The notes under the pieces are model-generated. The model saw only the letters and a program-made list of their open reading frames with translations, did not search any database and was not told the origin of the DNA. A stretch of 64,000 nucleotides of DNA, taken from NCBI RefSeq assembly GCF_963676685.1, contig NC_092356.1, positions 48,199,601 to 48,263,600 on the forward strand, given 5' to 3'. A program made the translations under genes and the position numbers. Source of the stretch: Mytilus edulis (Eukaryota; Mollusca; Bivalvia; Mytilida; Mytilidae). Numbering within the stretch: the first letter of the stretch is position 1; the number at the start of each line of letters is the position of its first letter. Shown here in pieces: positions 37,437 to 48,834 of this stretch.

Positions 37437-38054
37437 TATATAGTAGATAATCATGTAAAAATATATGGATATATCAGTCATCATTGTGTTATAAATTAAT
37501 CAAAATCAATAAAAAAAAAAAGAAGGAACATATCAACAAAGGAGACAAAAAAAGGTATATAGATAATGCACTTTAGCAAAAACAAAAGACAAGAATACAA
37601 AAAATTACTTTAGCATAATAACACAAAGACAAAAAACACAAAGCACAGAGCCACGTCAAAAAGATAAATGGTCAATTCAAGCTTTGAATTATAGATTATA
37701 AGTGTGTTTAATTTATTAAAACCAAAAACTAGTAAAAACATTATACTCAGATATGGTAATCCAGTAAAGGATTTTAAATTTTGAAACTATAGTGAAACAA
37801 CTTCGACCGAATCATGCTCGCAAGATTTTGAATAATAATGGTTTACTGTAATAGTTTACTTTTACAAATTGTGACTTAAATGGAGTTTTTTTTCCAAAAA
37901 AGATTAGACAGTAAAGAAAAAATTTCTAAAGACAAATAAAAGAATATTATAAAACGGTATTAACAAACAACACCAGTACCTAGATACTATACTTCAAGAT
38001 TATCGTGTATTTTGTTAAGTTTACATTTGTTTATTTTTTAATGTAATAACAACA

Positions 38055-38558
38055 TTATGTTTCATCTGTTTGGTCATTTATTGCTTTCGATAGTCGACCA
38101 ATCCATTTCTCTAGAGAACTATCTGCAGACAGTTACGTGTAGATTTTCATCGAATCGAGAACGTCACACTCATCTAATTTTAAGATGATTGGCTTGTATC
38201 CCCCTTCTTCTATATTTAAAGTCTCTGTAACGTTTAGCTCAATCTGACACCAATTACTAGCTTTTGAATTTTCTGATAGCTAGAACACAACTTTAACCGA
38301 TCGCTTTATATTTTGAACAATATTATTCATTATTGTATTTCAAGGTATGAAGTCTCTTTCGTGAAGACAGCATCTTAAACCCTTGCTCCTTAGCATTTTG
38401 TCTATATTTCGAGCAGTCAGACAATCTGGTTCAATCGTCTTGTAAGAAATAAAAATATGGAATTCTTTATCTATTGGTAAAGGAATGGGATCAATTTTGA
38501 TGAAATCAATTGTATCTTCCAGTGTTAGAAAGTTGTTTTTGTCATCTACTTCAGTCAT
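38055..38558 (-). pseudogene. Copy 1 TIR exon, degraded
   Basis: 72 clean codons from the ATG at 38558, then three stops and a dead donor as described for the whole copy. The acceptor upstream of the ATG (TTTTCCAG) is still intact. Confidence 0.88.
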
Positions 38559-38627
38559 TTTAAGAAACTAACTGGAAAAGAAAACAGCTTTTTGTATTTA
38601 ATTTTTAATGAAAGAAATGTGTTGTGT

Positions 38628-38804
<177 letters not shown>

Positions 38805-38873
38805 TTCAGCATGACCTGCATATGAATTATATATCTCCCGTTGATGGTTTCAAATTCACTATTTGGAACTCTT

Positions 38874-38973
38874 NNNNNNNNNNNNNNNNNNNNNNNNNNN
38901 NNNNNNNNNNNNNNNNNNNNNNNNNNNNNNNNNNNNNNNNNNNNNNNNNNNNNNNNNNNNNNNNNNNNNNNNN
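38874..38973. other. Assembly gap of 100 N
   Basis: Exactly 100 N, the usual placeholder for a gap of unknown size, 74 bp after the GA microsatellite. Sequence upstream of copy 1 may be missing or misordered. Confidence 0.99.
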
Positions 38974-39435
38974 TCATCAGAAACAGAAAGTAAAATTAAG
39001 GAATATTGGCACCCTTTTCCTTTTACAGAGCGGAGAATATGAATATTTTTCTGCCTATTTTGACTTTTCGATATTTATGACTTCAGAGAGTTACAACTTT
39101 AACATCATTTAGTCTAACGTGTATTACTTACCGAATTATCGTATAGTTATGTACTCTTACAAGGTACATTAATGCTTACTATTTTAATCCCACCGATACA
39201 TTATAAGAACCCAGTAAGAATTAAATTTCTACTATTTGCACAGCGACAAATGAACCAAAATAGGGATGTTTCAGTAATCTATTGATTTACATAAGAGTCA
39301 AAAATAAATGATGAAACATTGTGAAATTTTGTTGATTTTATTTACTTATAAACATATCTTTATCGTTTCATTATGAATGACCTTAAACTATGTATGATAA
39401 ACAAATTATATGTTACAAATATCAGCAAATATTCT

Positions 39436-39576
39436 TGGTCCTCAATGCTCTTCAACTTCGTATTCTATTTTAGTCTTTTTAAACATTTTTCATTCGAGCG
39501 TCACTGATGAGTCTTTTGTAGACGAAACGCGCGTCTGGCGTTAACATAAAATTTAAACCTGGTATCTATGATGAGT
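39436..39576 (+). repeat. CGCGCGTCTGGCG dispersed repeat
   Basis: Contains TCCTCAATGCTCTTCAAC, GAGCGTCACTGATGAGTC, GACGAAACGCGCGTCTGGCG and CCTGGTATCTATGATGA. This is a very common mussel repeat family with at least eight more copies in this window. Confidence 0.8.
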
Positions 39577-40910
39577 TTATTCGATGTAACATATAGCCAG
39601 TAACGTACTATTGTCATCAATCGGCTACTGCTTTTTCATCAATCTGCATTTGTACTTTATGTCCTCTTCTTAATGTATCGTTATCCCAAGTATTTTAAAC
39701 ATTCCTGTCAATATATTAAATTGTTATGATTTCTAAATCTTTGGAAAAACCATTCAGAACTATCTTGGTAATTTATTTACGAGCTGGCCAATCCACCTTT
39801 AAGTGGACGCTATTTTTTTAATCAGATATGGGAAAACGCTAGACGAACGCTTTAAATACTAGTAGCTTAAAATGTGTCGATCTGCACGGGAACCATAGTC
39901 TTAACCAACAGCATACCAAAAGCTGTTCAATGTATCTAAAAACCTATGCAGATATATGTTTTGTTTTCTAATAGTGTGACAATGCTGACGGAAATTAAAT
40001 ATCGTAATGAAAGATGATCAAACAGTCAGAATCACAACTTCAAATTCGGCTGTTTCAGCTGGAGCTATCAATTTAGAGGACCCCATACATCAAATTGCTC
40101 AAGGCATTTATGACGGATAGTTCAGTTGGAATAAACATAGCAGAACGACATCTTGCAATAGACATGCATATCTCTCGTTATGGATCAGAATTGAAATAGT
40201 TATAAGATCCCTCGTCAAGTTACGACATTTTCGACAATTCTCAAAACAAAAGAAATCTGCACTGAAAAGGGTGGTTGACACTGTTGAAGATAGTTTCTAG
40301 ATAAGTAATGTATAGGACATTGACAAAACATAAAAAAAAATTGCAGCAACGTAATATGAAGAACTGTACAAATGGCCAGCTCCACCACTTTCATTTGCAT
40401 TGTGAGAAACTAACAGTAACCACAAATCATTCTATTTTGCAGATTCAAACTTCTTATAATATGGAAGAATAGTAACTTCTGATTCCATGCAGACAATCAA
40501 ATATTGGAAAGATTGTTTATTATCACATTGCACCAAAATTATAAAAAAAAAACAGAAAACTGTAGATGTAGTACATATTTTCTTACAGAAGTTGCTATGT
40601 ATTGATTATGATACACAAAAGCACACAAGGATCTAATAGGATAAAAAAATCAAAGTTTAGTGCACATTATACAGAGTCTATTTAAATCACATTTCAAGTT
40701 TCATTATTACAATTTGACACTTGAGAACAATATGGGTAGCTATATATATTTTCAATGCATTTGTAATAGCTTTTCAATTTGTGTTTTTGGTATGAAATAA
40801 AGAAATATTAAAATATGATACACCTGAAATGTATTCACAAAATATTAAAATGGAAAACAACCATATGAAACATACAGTTCTGAAAAAGTTTTAAAACTAT
40901 TGCAACGTAA

Positions 40911-41199
40911 GGGAGCTACCATTTGATTTTTATGGGGAGGGTGGGGGGCTAGGATGAAATTTGAAAAAAAAGGCAGGACAGGAGTTTTGAGTAAAAAAAA
41001 AAAGGCAGGATGAGCAACTTGGTTAAAAAAAAAAGACAGGATGACAATTTGTGTAAAAAAAGTCAGGATAACTAATAAAAAAAAAGGCAGGACCGAACAG
41101 AGTGAAAAATAAAAAGGCAGGACAGAGATTACAGCTAAAAAAAATGCAGGACAACATTTTTCATCCTAGCCCTCTCATAAAAATCAAATGGTAGCTCCC
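40911..41199. mobile_element. 289-bp MITE, PIF/Harbinger-like, with internal AAAAGGCAGGAC tandem repeats
   Basis: Inverted arms of about 45 bp start GGGAGCTACCATTTGATTTT and end with its reverse complement. Flanked on both sides by TAA (40908-40910 and 41200-41202), the 3-bp TWA duplication typical of PIF/Harbinger. The core is about six A-rich units each ending in GGCAGGA. Confidence 0.8.
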
Positions 41200-42153
41200 T
41201 AAAGCATGATTACAAACCTGGTTGCTAGAATGCTTTCCCAGGGTAAAGATGAAAATCTATATTACTTCTTTTTTATTCTTTAATTAACGAATTTCATAAC
41301 ATATTTAAGATAAATATTTACAACGATAGCCGTTTAGTCTTAAATTCTATCTAAAACATTTCAAAGTTTAATTCATTGAATTGGATAAAGTAAAGATCTA
41401 ATAACAGATATAAAGAAACAGTTATCATTGTTATGAATAAAAAACAACATTGAAATTAAAAAAAAACGACCCTAGCACAATAAATGTATCTTGAGTGATT
41501 TTCGGAGCCAAAACATTTTAATATCCAGCTGATGAAACAAAAATGGACACTAAGTAAAGCTAGACAAGATACTGACAAGAAATCTGATCTATAAGTTCGC
41601 TACTCAGTTTCAAAATAACAAGCTTTTCATGACACTTGTATAATATTATCTTGATAGGGGAATAATAAAGGAACCAAAAGAGCAAAACAAATATATAATT
41701 GTCAATTTGCTTGTTTTCGAGATACTGGCCATTGACGATTGTGCGGGAAATTTTTCTCTCTTGATTTTTTATAAGCTTTGTAACAAAGATTTTATAAGAC
41801 TGATACAAATGGCTTATAATTTTACAGGTAAAAGATTTAAAAAAAGAAAAATGGTGGTCAGTGGACAATTTTATTTAAGGCATTCAAATGGATAAAACCA
41901 GAGGATTCAAGAAACACGGCAAGCGGACATCCTTAAAGTGAAGATTTTACAACAATTATGATAAATAATAAAAATTCGTGTAATTGAATGAATACATAAT
42001 CATACAATTAGTATATAACGTTTATCGGGGTTCCAGTTTTCATCTTAAAATTCACTATATCTATTATGATAAAAAGCTAACATCAAGTTACAATAGATCA
42101 TAGAAAAAGATGAAATGTTAAAGGATAACTTCTCAAAGAATACTAATTTACAA

Positions 42154-42812
42154 TTATATCTTTTTAACAACAAATGCAGTAACTCCTACAACAGTTAAAA
42201 CTCCTCCAAAAAGTGGCAACCAGTTGTCTTTAAGGAACGTTGATTTTGATATTGTTTGGGTTGGTAATTGTATGAACTTTTTATGTGGATACTTTGCACG
42301 GTATGCATTAAGAATAATGTCTGCTTTTTGATCCGTATCGATTTCAAATATTTCTAGCAACTTTTTTGTGTGGTCGTTTAGTATATTATGCGAAAATTTG
42401 CATTTTGTATTTCCGCATTTGCCCTCGAACCAATCCTTACATATATGTGTGAACGGGCAATGAAAGTCACCTAACAAGCATCCTTTTTGATTATAGTAAC
42501 AGCAAGGACCAGTTACTATGTTGTTTGGCATCGCAGCAAGTTTCTCCTTGCATTTCTGTCTATACATCTGCAGAAGGGCATCAAGGTTTCCATCAGTAAT
42601 AAACCCAAGATCAACAAGTATCTCACGTGACTGATCGGTAACTAAATTGTGGTTCTTGCCGCAACTTCCGTCACATGATTCATCACTTACAATATATTTC
42701 ACGCAGACATGTGGATATCTACACTTTTCTATCGAGTGCTCCTTGTTGCGATTGTAATCAATGCATGGAACTGCAACAAACTTTATGTTCCTTCTATTTG
42801 TAATCAGGTGGT
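42154..42812 (-). CDS. Copy 2 exon 2: CCCH fingers and membrane anchor
   Basis: Acceptor CTTCTTCAG, first residues DHLITNRRNIKF after the split Asp codon. Ends FVVKKI and stop. An ATG in the intron just before the acceptor (42837) makes an ORF that looks longer; it is not used in this model. Confidence 0.92.
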
Positions 42813-44131
42813 CTGAAGAAGAAAAAATGAGACACACTAATATAGTAAAATGTCTAAATATGTTTATTTATTAACTAATCGACGAATGTATGAATGGATA
42901 TGACAGAACTATTTCTTAAAAGGATATCAAACGATTTTGAAGACATTTGAAACTTCGTAAACAAAAGATAAATAATCATGCATTTTTGTTGTAGCATCAT
43001 GATAATATATATATATATTAATGCATAGAAATGTCAATTTGGCAATAAAATTAGAAATTAAGGAAAAACCAAGACAATAGTACATTCAAATGAGGCTCTT
43101 AAAACATTAAACAATAAATAAAAAAAAAGACAATGGGGGAAAAAATCGGGGCAAGTAAAAAAAAGTAAACAAAACCCTACACAAAAACACGAATATCATA
43201 AAAAGACTGAGCGTTCGGTAGGTGGTAAATTATGGCAACAGTAGTTTACCGCTGTTCAACAGTCATTAATCGATTGAGAAAAATCAAACCCAGGTTACTA
43301 ACTAAAATCGAAGGAAAGACATCAACTATAATAGCAAAACAACGGAACAACAGAATCAATCAAGTGCAACAAAAACAAACGCCAATGCTACATACATAAA
43401 ACGAACTATTTGACAACAACTGCCATATTTTCGCATCCCTAGATATGTAAATGTGGTATTATATTAACCAAATAACAAATATATAGTTGATTTTTGTTCA
43501 AATATATTCTTTTAATCATTTCTACAAGAAAGAATGCGTCTTGTAACTTTTGTTTACATTTGTCATTGCGTTTGGTCTTTGATTATTTTGTTTGAAATAT
43601 GTCATTCAAGATTTAAAATTGGTTACCTGTTTGGTCATTAATTGCTTTTGACAGTCGACCAATCCATTTTTCCGGAGGACTAGCTGCCGGCAGGTACGTA
43701 TATCTTTTCATCGTATCGGGAAGGTCACACTCATCAAGCTTTACAATAATTGGTTTGTATCCTCTTTCCTGGATGTGTATAGTTTCTGTAACATTTAACT
43801 CAAACTGGCACCATTCACTAGCTCTAGATTTTTCTGATAGCAAAAACACAACTTTAACCGATCGTTCAATATTTTGAACGATATTATGTACAATCAAATC
43901 TCCAGGAAGGAAGTCCCTCTCATGGAGGCAGCATTTGAAACCTTGATTTCGTAGCATTCTGTCTATCTTCAGTGCAATTGAACGATCAGGTTCAACAGTC
44001 TTATACGATATGAAAATATGAAATTCTTTATCTATTGGTAAAGTAATTGGATCTATTGAGAAGAAATCAATTATTTCCTCTGGTGTATCAAAGTTGTCGC
44101 TATAGCCCACATTATCTTCTTCTGCAGTCAT
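42154..44131 (-). CDS. TIR-CCCH-TM protein, array copy 2 (387 aa, intact)
   Basis: Two coding exons, 44131-43627 and 42812-42154, joined in phase 1 (1164 nt). TIR domain at about residues 38-165: box 1 FISYK (40-44), box 2 RDFLPG (72-77), WCQFE (107-111, the conserved Glu is E111), box 3 KWIGRL. Zinc-finger region at 185-310: half finger C185/C199/H203; finger B C205-x9-C-x3-C-x3-H; finger C C273-x6-C-x6-C-x3-H; finger D C293-x7-C-x4-C-x3-H310. Then a helix ending AYRAKYPHKKF and a hydrophobic C-terminal anchor at about 366-384 followed by KKI. The start is the first ATG after the acceptor at 44144. The finger pattern resembles the RNA-binding N-terminus of ZAP/PARP12 (inference). Best guess: membrane-anchored RNA-binding TIR adaptor or NAD-cleaving effector in innate immunity; function unproven. 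Uniquely in the array, an ISRE-like promoter lies upstream. Confidence 0.88.
43225..43400 (+). repeat. 'CCGCTGTTCGAA...CGATTGAGAAA' dispersed repeat in copy 2 intron
   Basis: Contains AGTAGTTTACCGCTGTTC, TTAATCGATTGAGAAAAATC and GGTTACTAACTAAAAT. Reverse-complement relative at 47885-48012. It lies within the 814-bp intron of copy 2. Confidence 0.6.
43627..44131 (-). CDS. Copy 2 exon 1: TIR domain
   Basis: MTAEEDNVGYSD start; TIR complete with all classic boxes. Donor ACAG|GTAACC. Without splicing the frame runs only four codons further to a stop, supporting the donor. Upstream acceptor TTTTCCAG at 44146-44144 implies a non-coding leader exon. Confidence 0.92.
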
Positions 44132-44487
44132 TTTGAATATCACCTGGAAAAGATTATTATTCATTTTCTAATTTCATGATGAATGAATGTAGTGTCGATG
44201 CAATACATATCTGCCAAGCTGTTAATACTTTTGTAAGGCCTAATAAAAAAAAACTTGTGTATCCGCTTATTCTATCTACCCCAATTTTGGGTACCGATCC
44301 TTAAGATTGTTTTGACATTTTTAAAGTAGGGTATTTAATGTCACTGGTTTTTTTTTTTAAACAAACTGTTGGCTTTACCATCTACCTTATTTTTTCAGCA
44401 TGTTTGTGGAAACATAAGTATTTTCTTTTATTATACAAGATTACCCAAACTCCCTGTTCTGTTTCTATTGAATATGTGATCTCTATA

Positions 44488-44577
44488 AACTCATCATAGA
44501 TACCAGGATTGTAATTTTGTATTTCCGCCAGACGTGTTTACAAAAGGATCATTAGTGACGTTCGAATAAAAAAAGTT
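44488..44577 (-). repeat. CGCGCGTCTGGCG dispersed repeat, reverse
   Basis: AACTCATCATAGATACCAGG, CGCCAGACG and TCATTAGTGACG, a diverged copy. Confidence 0.75.
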
Positions 44578-45064
44578 AAAAAGGCCAAATAAAGTACTTT
44601 GTATTTTAAAGTTGAAATGCTTTGATGACTAAAATTCCTAAATGTTTTGCAGAATACAGCTAGCTAAGGTAATCATAAAACTTATTCTCATGCATTTGAC
44701 CTTAGAAAATACATATGGTTACTCGAATAAAAGAATAATCAAAATAAACTGTTCATTTGACGTGCGATATTAAAAGTTTGTATGATATTCAAATGATTAT
44801 CATAGAATTTATTAAACAAATAAAGGCAGTAAAGAAGTAGAAAAAATTAACAATAATCAATTAAGATCACTCATTTCTCGAGACTCATTTACCTGAACTA
44901 ACTTCTAGAACTTCTTTTAAGCGCATATATATGGTTTATCATTGTAATCATAAAAGGTCATGTAAATTTCCAAAAAGCCACGTCAATTTCCATAAAGTCC
45001 AACGTACGTCATCATCGAAAGGATTCCATATTAACTTTTGCAAATCTGGTATTAGTATACAAAT

Positions 45065-45145
45065 AAAAAGACTGGATGATTGCCAATGAGACAACTCTCC
45101 ACCTCAGCTATCCACCAGAGACCAAATGACGCAGAAGTTAAGTTC
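45065..45145 (+). repeat. 'GATGTGG...CCAATGA' repeat fragment
   Basis: GATTGCCAATGAGACAACTC, CACCAGAGACCAAATGACGC. Confidence 0.65.
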
Positions 45146-45592
45146 TTTTAAATACTTCAACTTTCATCCCTTGTTTAATCAAGCAATTTTGCGAGAACAA
45201 AATAAAGTTATTATCACAACGTTTATCTAAATATATTTATTTATAGATACGTTGATTATAACAATTTTGCACTAACATTGATTTGGTTAATCAACGTCTG
45301 GTTGTCAAGAATCCTCCCAATAACTTGTTTCAGAATATGTATAATTCTGACCGACAAAGCCTTGTAATTTATATGCATAGATTAAATTACATCTATAGTA
45401 TATGTAACAAGAATGTAGCATGAAAAGTAAATACTCATCAAGAATGTATTATTGAAATGTGTACAATTTATCATATGACACAAACAACATATGTGTTCTG
45501 CTTGAGGTTGCGATTATTGGTCATTGCTTTAATTTTAGAGATAATTGTTTGGCCTTATGTAGTGTAATTACAAAACTATAAGCAGTACATAC

Positions 45593-45668
45593 CTTATGAT
45601 ATCAACAGTCGTCGGACAGAATTAAAATTACCGTTATCTATAACGATAAATACAATACATCTATGGTA
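45593..45668 (-). other. Possible non-coding leader exon of TIR-CCCH copy 2
   Basis: On the - strand, sequence about 25-30 nt after the TATA-like element runs to a good donor, CATAAG|GTATGT (45593/45592). Splicing to the acceptor at 44144 would remove a 1.45-kb intron and place the ATG 12 nt into the next exon. Inferred from spacing and splice sites only; another donor (TTCAG|GTAAAT near 44890), with its own TATA-like stretch, is a rival. Confidence 0.35.
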
Positions 45669-45680
45669 TACCTGTTAGTG

Positions 45681-45700
45681 ATTTATATATTTATTTATAG
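45681..45700 (-). promoter_or_regulatory. TATA-like element upstream of copy 2
   Basis: CTATAAATAAATATATAAAT on the - strand, 35 nt downstream of the GAAANN array and about 90-100 nt upstream of the possible leader-exon donor. AT-rich DNA makes chance matches likely; the spacing is what makes it credible. Confidence 0.4.
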
Positions 45701-45734
45701 ATATTCCACCACTATGTAATGGTGTATACTTTTG

Positions 45735-45758
45735 GAAAATGAAACCGAAAATGAAACT
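45735..45758 (-). promoter_or_regulatory. Four tandem GAAANN units (IRF/ISRE-like) upstream of copy 2
   Basis: The + strand reads GAAAAT GAAACC GAAAAT GAAACT without a break. On the gene strand this is AGTTTCATTTTCGG, an exact match to the ISRE consensus AGTTTCNNTTTC, doubled. Interferon regulatory factors bind GAAANNGAAA; IRF family genes exist in molluscs. About 1.6 kb upstream of the copy 2 start codon and close to a TATA-like element. Confidence 0.5.
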
Positions 45759-46559
45759 ATATGTTCTTTTCGATAAATCCACAACGACTTTGAACTAACG
45801 TCATAATAATTTTATCCAAATCTCTGTTTGTGCATAGACTCTCTGTAGCTGATTGCCAATCAGCATTATTTGATTTGAAAAAGTAGAGTTCTGCTTTCCA
45901 GACTATGATAATGTAGTTAGAAAAAATATACTTCAATTACTAAGATTGATACACATTTTTCCTTTATTACGAAAATAACAGTACAACAATGAAGAAGGGA
46001 ATTTTCAGTTATTACCATTGGTTAACATCAAACATATTTTGTGGTTCTTCTTAGTTCCTTAAGGTTTTTGGTGCTCTCAAATTTTTTATAGTTAACTTAC
46101 GGCTGTTCAACATAAGTTTATTGATAAAGAATAATCAGAAAATGTTTTATGCACAATGAAAGTGTTTCATTTGCTTTTTTAAGAGGCAATATTGACAATA
46201 CCATTGACGATGCCGTTAGTTTTATTTTAATCTATTAAAACATTGTTTATGTAGTTATCCTGTATTATCAACACTGTTTGCAAAAGATATAAATTATCTA
46301 CACAGAAATAAATCAGACTGCAAGTTTCCTCTTTTCAAAATACTATTTCAATATTATCAGCCATTTAAGCAATCTTATTCAGAGTTATTGTGAAACTACT
46401 CTATGCATGAGTAGATACAATGTACTTCTCTTTCATCTTGCAATAATATAAAACATTTAACTTTTCTGCCCTTTACACAAGTGAAACAAAAGGCAAAAGT
46501 AAATGCAAGTACTATGTTAATGGAGGGATGATCTGACTTTGTAAAATTTGAATTTTTAT

Positions 46560-46765
46560 TAGATTTTTGGTGTTTTAACGCCACTTTTAATCACCGCAAT
46601 TAGGCTATTTCATTGTGGCCAATTTTTATGGGTGCGGGAAGCCGGAGTGCCCGGTGAAAACCACAGACCTTTGATAGAAAAACTGACAATCCTAGTCAAT
46701 TAACATTGGAGTCGAGTTCACTCTTTCGAGCGGGGTTCGAACTCACAATGTCATACACAAATTTT
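46560..46765. repeat. SINE-like dispersed repeat with a B-box-like word
   Basis: Contains GCCGGAGTGCCCGGTGAAAA, GACAATCCTAGTCAATTAA and GCGGGGTTCGAACTCACAAT. GGTTCGAAC matches the tRNA B-box consensus, suggesting a tRNA-derived element, but no A box or poly-A tail was confirmed. Confidence 0.45.
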
Positions 46766-47884
46766 ATCAGAGATAACACTATAAAAAGAAAACAACATGT
46801 TGTACCAAGTCAGGAAAATGGCAATTGTTATACTATAGTTCATTTCTGCGTGTGTTACATTTTGGATATACTGGATTGGTCCTGGACCCGATTTATTTTA
46901 ACTTGTATCCCCATAACAGTCTATGAACTAAGCCCAAGAATTTGCATCAAAATGATGTTGAATAAAAAGTGAGCTTATCTCCTGCACCACTTAGAAAACA
47001 CCATATTTTCAAATTAAACTGTCACATCAATTATATTATGTTAGTTCACAGACACCACATGGTTTCTTTCTCAATCTATAGGTGACAATTTAAATTGTTG
47101 CAAGAAGGGATAAAAATGAAATACACAATACCAATCAAGAAAAGTATCTTTTTTTTTCCATTATATATATGTGATTTTGATTTTTTACAAAATTTATTTT
47201 TTTCAATAAATTGCAAGATTAAACTGGTTTAAAAACCATAAAAAAAATAATTTAGTTTTCAAATAAATCTTGAAAGGCAGGATACATCAAAAAATATTTC
47301 CAAATTTATTTTTTTTTAAATTTAGAAAAAAGGGGGAGGGTCAACCCCAAATGTGCTTGTGCATTTTCCTAAAACTTTCAAAGATTTACAATTTTGTGTT
47401 TAAAACATCTGTTAGTTAAGTAAAATTATCGGTCGCCTTATCAGTATGAAATGACATATTTATAGCACTACTTAACCGTTGTATAATTGAGTGAAGATAT
47501 GAAATTTTCACTTTCTTGTCCATGGATCTAGGACTGATAAGAGAAATCAAATTGAAACTATTCTACATATTACAAAGGAGAAACATATTGGCTAGGGATA
47601 CCTGATGAGGATGAGCCTAGGTCTACATGACCATAACCGAAACACCTGATTTTAGTACACACACAATAATCATACTACAAACATGCAATTGTGAATATGT
47701 AGAAAAATATGGAAATAAATGCAGAAGAATGTATTCCATAATCGGAAATATTTATGATACACTGAGTTTACCAGCTCTTAATTACTCTAAATGTATGCAC
47801 ATAGAAAATTTAATTAAAACCGAAGGATTATGATAAGATATACTGAATTGGTCCTGGACCCGCTTTATTTTAATACATTTTGAC

Positions 47885-48012
47885 CTTCTGTTTCTGTTGT
47901 GTCGTAGTTCTCTTAAAATTGATACATTTCCCTCAGTTTTAGTTTGTAACCCGGATTTGTTTTTTTCTCTATCGATTTATGAATTTCGAACAGCGGTATA
48001 CTACTGCTGCCT
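47885..48012 (-). repeat. 'CCGCTGTTCGAA' dispersed repeat, reverse orientation
   Basis: Reverse complement carries CGCTGTTCGAAATTCATAA, AAATCCGGGTTACAAAC and GACACAACAGAAACAGAA, matching 43225-43400. Confidence 0.6.
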
Positions 48013-48834
48013 TTAGTTATAAATTGCATGCGTTCGAAGCGTTTTTTTTTCTGTATTTACCTTCATCGGACACGCCCAAGCCGAAAATAAACATCTAACA
48101 TTTTCAATTTGTTTATCATCAATAGTCAATATTTATACTTGAGAAATGAGAAAATGACTCTATATGACGTACAGGTTGGTTGTTGTTTGTTTAGCGTCCA
48201 ATAGCAAATATATCATGTATATTCGGGACGAGATCAATTTGATTACCTGTTATTTGATTCAAATGACTATTTCTTCAAGGCAAACGGACACGTTAAACGA
48301 GTTTGGAATGAATTAAACTACATACAAAATGGAAGAAGTTTGTGAATCTTAAATCTTATATATACATGTACACATTTTCTTACCTAAACTACATTCTTTA
48401 TAAAACATCTATTAAAACAAACATGATAACTTTTATTCATGCTACAAAATTAGACAGGATAAATACCGAAAACATTTATTAGCACTGCCTCATACTTCTA
48501 CTGAATCAAACATGCCAATAGTCCTGCCGAAATACAACACAGATTGTTTTCATTAAAGACGTGTTCATCTTATTAAACACATATATTGTCAATTGGAGTA
48601 TCGAACATACTTATAGTTCCGTGTATTGTATCTCAATATATTTGATGTATGTTCTATCCCTAACATTTTATAAATTGTTGTATTAGTACCAATGTTTTGT
48701 CTGATTCAAAGATTTTTGAATCGAATAATCTCTTCATTACGTACCGGCATTGTTCTTGGAAACATATTTGTTCATAGAAGCACGATAGGGATTTGTCACA
48801 CTCTTTAAAAACAATTTTGTAGAGGACAAACAAT

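Larger units (their letters stand above)
36343..38558 (-). pseudogene. TIR-CCCH-TM array, copy 1 (pseudogene)
   Basis: Same layout as copies 2-4: TIR exon (38558 to about 38066), intron, CCCH exon (36854-36343). The TIR part begins well (start MTEVDDKNN, FISYK, HERDF) but has in-frame stops at 38340-38342 (TGA, where the others read PGD or PGN), 38280-38282 (TAG in the FLL strand) and 38133-38135 (TAA after IYT). The splice donor GT is changed to AT at 38065-38064. In the CCCH exon the third Cys of finger B is Phe (CDWSF), and TAA replaces a conserved Tyr codon, removing the C-terminal helix and membrane anchor. The CCCH exon otherwise stays open, so a fragment could still be translated, but a full product is impossible. 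Confidence 0.88.
38974..42153. other. Intergenic region between array copies 1 and 2
   Basis: Holds a CGCGCGTCTGGCG repeat copy (39436-39576), a Harbinger-like MITE (40911-41199) and, at about 41590-41935, a sequence related to the MITE at 56391-56693 (shares GTTCGCTACTC, TTTCAAAATAACAAGCTTTT and GCTTGTTTTCG). An AATAAA on the - strand at 41870-41875 could end copy 2 transcripts. No other gene supported. Confidence 0.5.
44144..48834. other. Region upstream of copy 2 and downstream of copy 3
   Basis: Apart from the listed promoter elements and repeats, no gene is supported. A 37-bp direct repeat (two mismatches) with core GGTCCTGGACCCG occurs at 46865-46901 and 47837-47873. ORFs at 46706, 47627 and 48660 are not recognised. 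Confidence 0.5.

Noticed and set aside
38822-39112. ORF spanning the N run
   Set aside because: Artefact of the assembly gap.
41560-41895. Overlapping ORFs on both strands
   Set aside because: Inside sequence related to the MITE at 56391; no domain.
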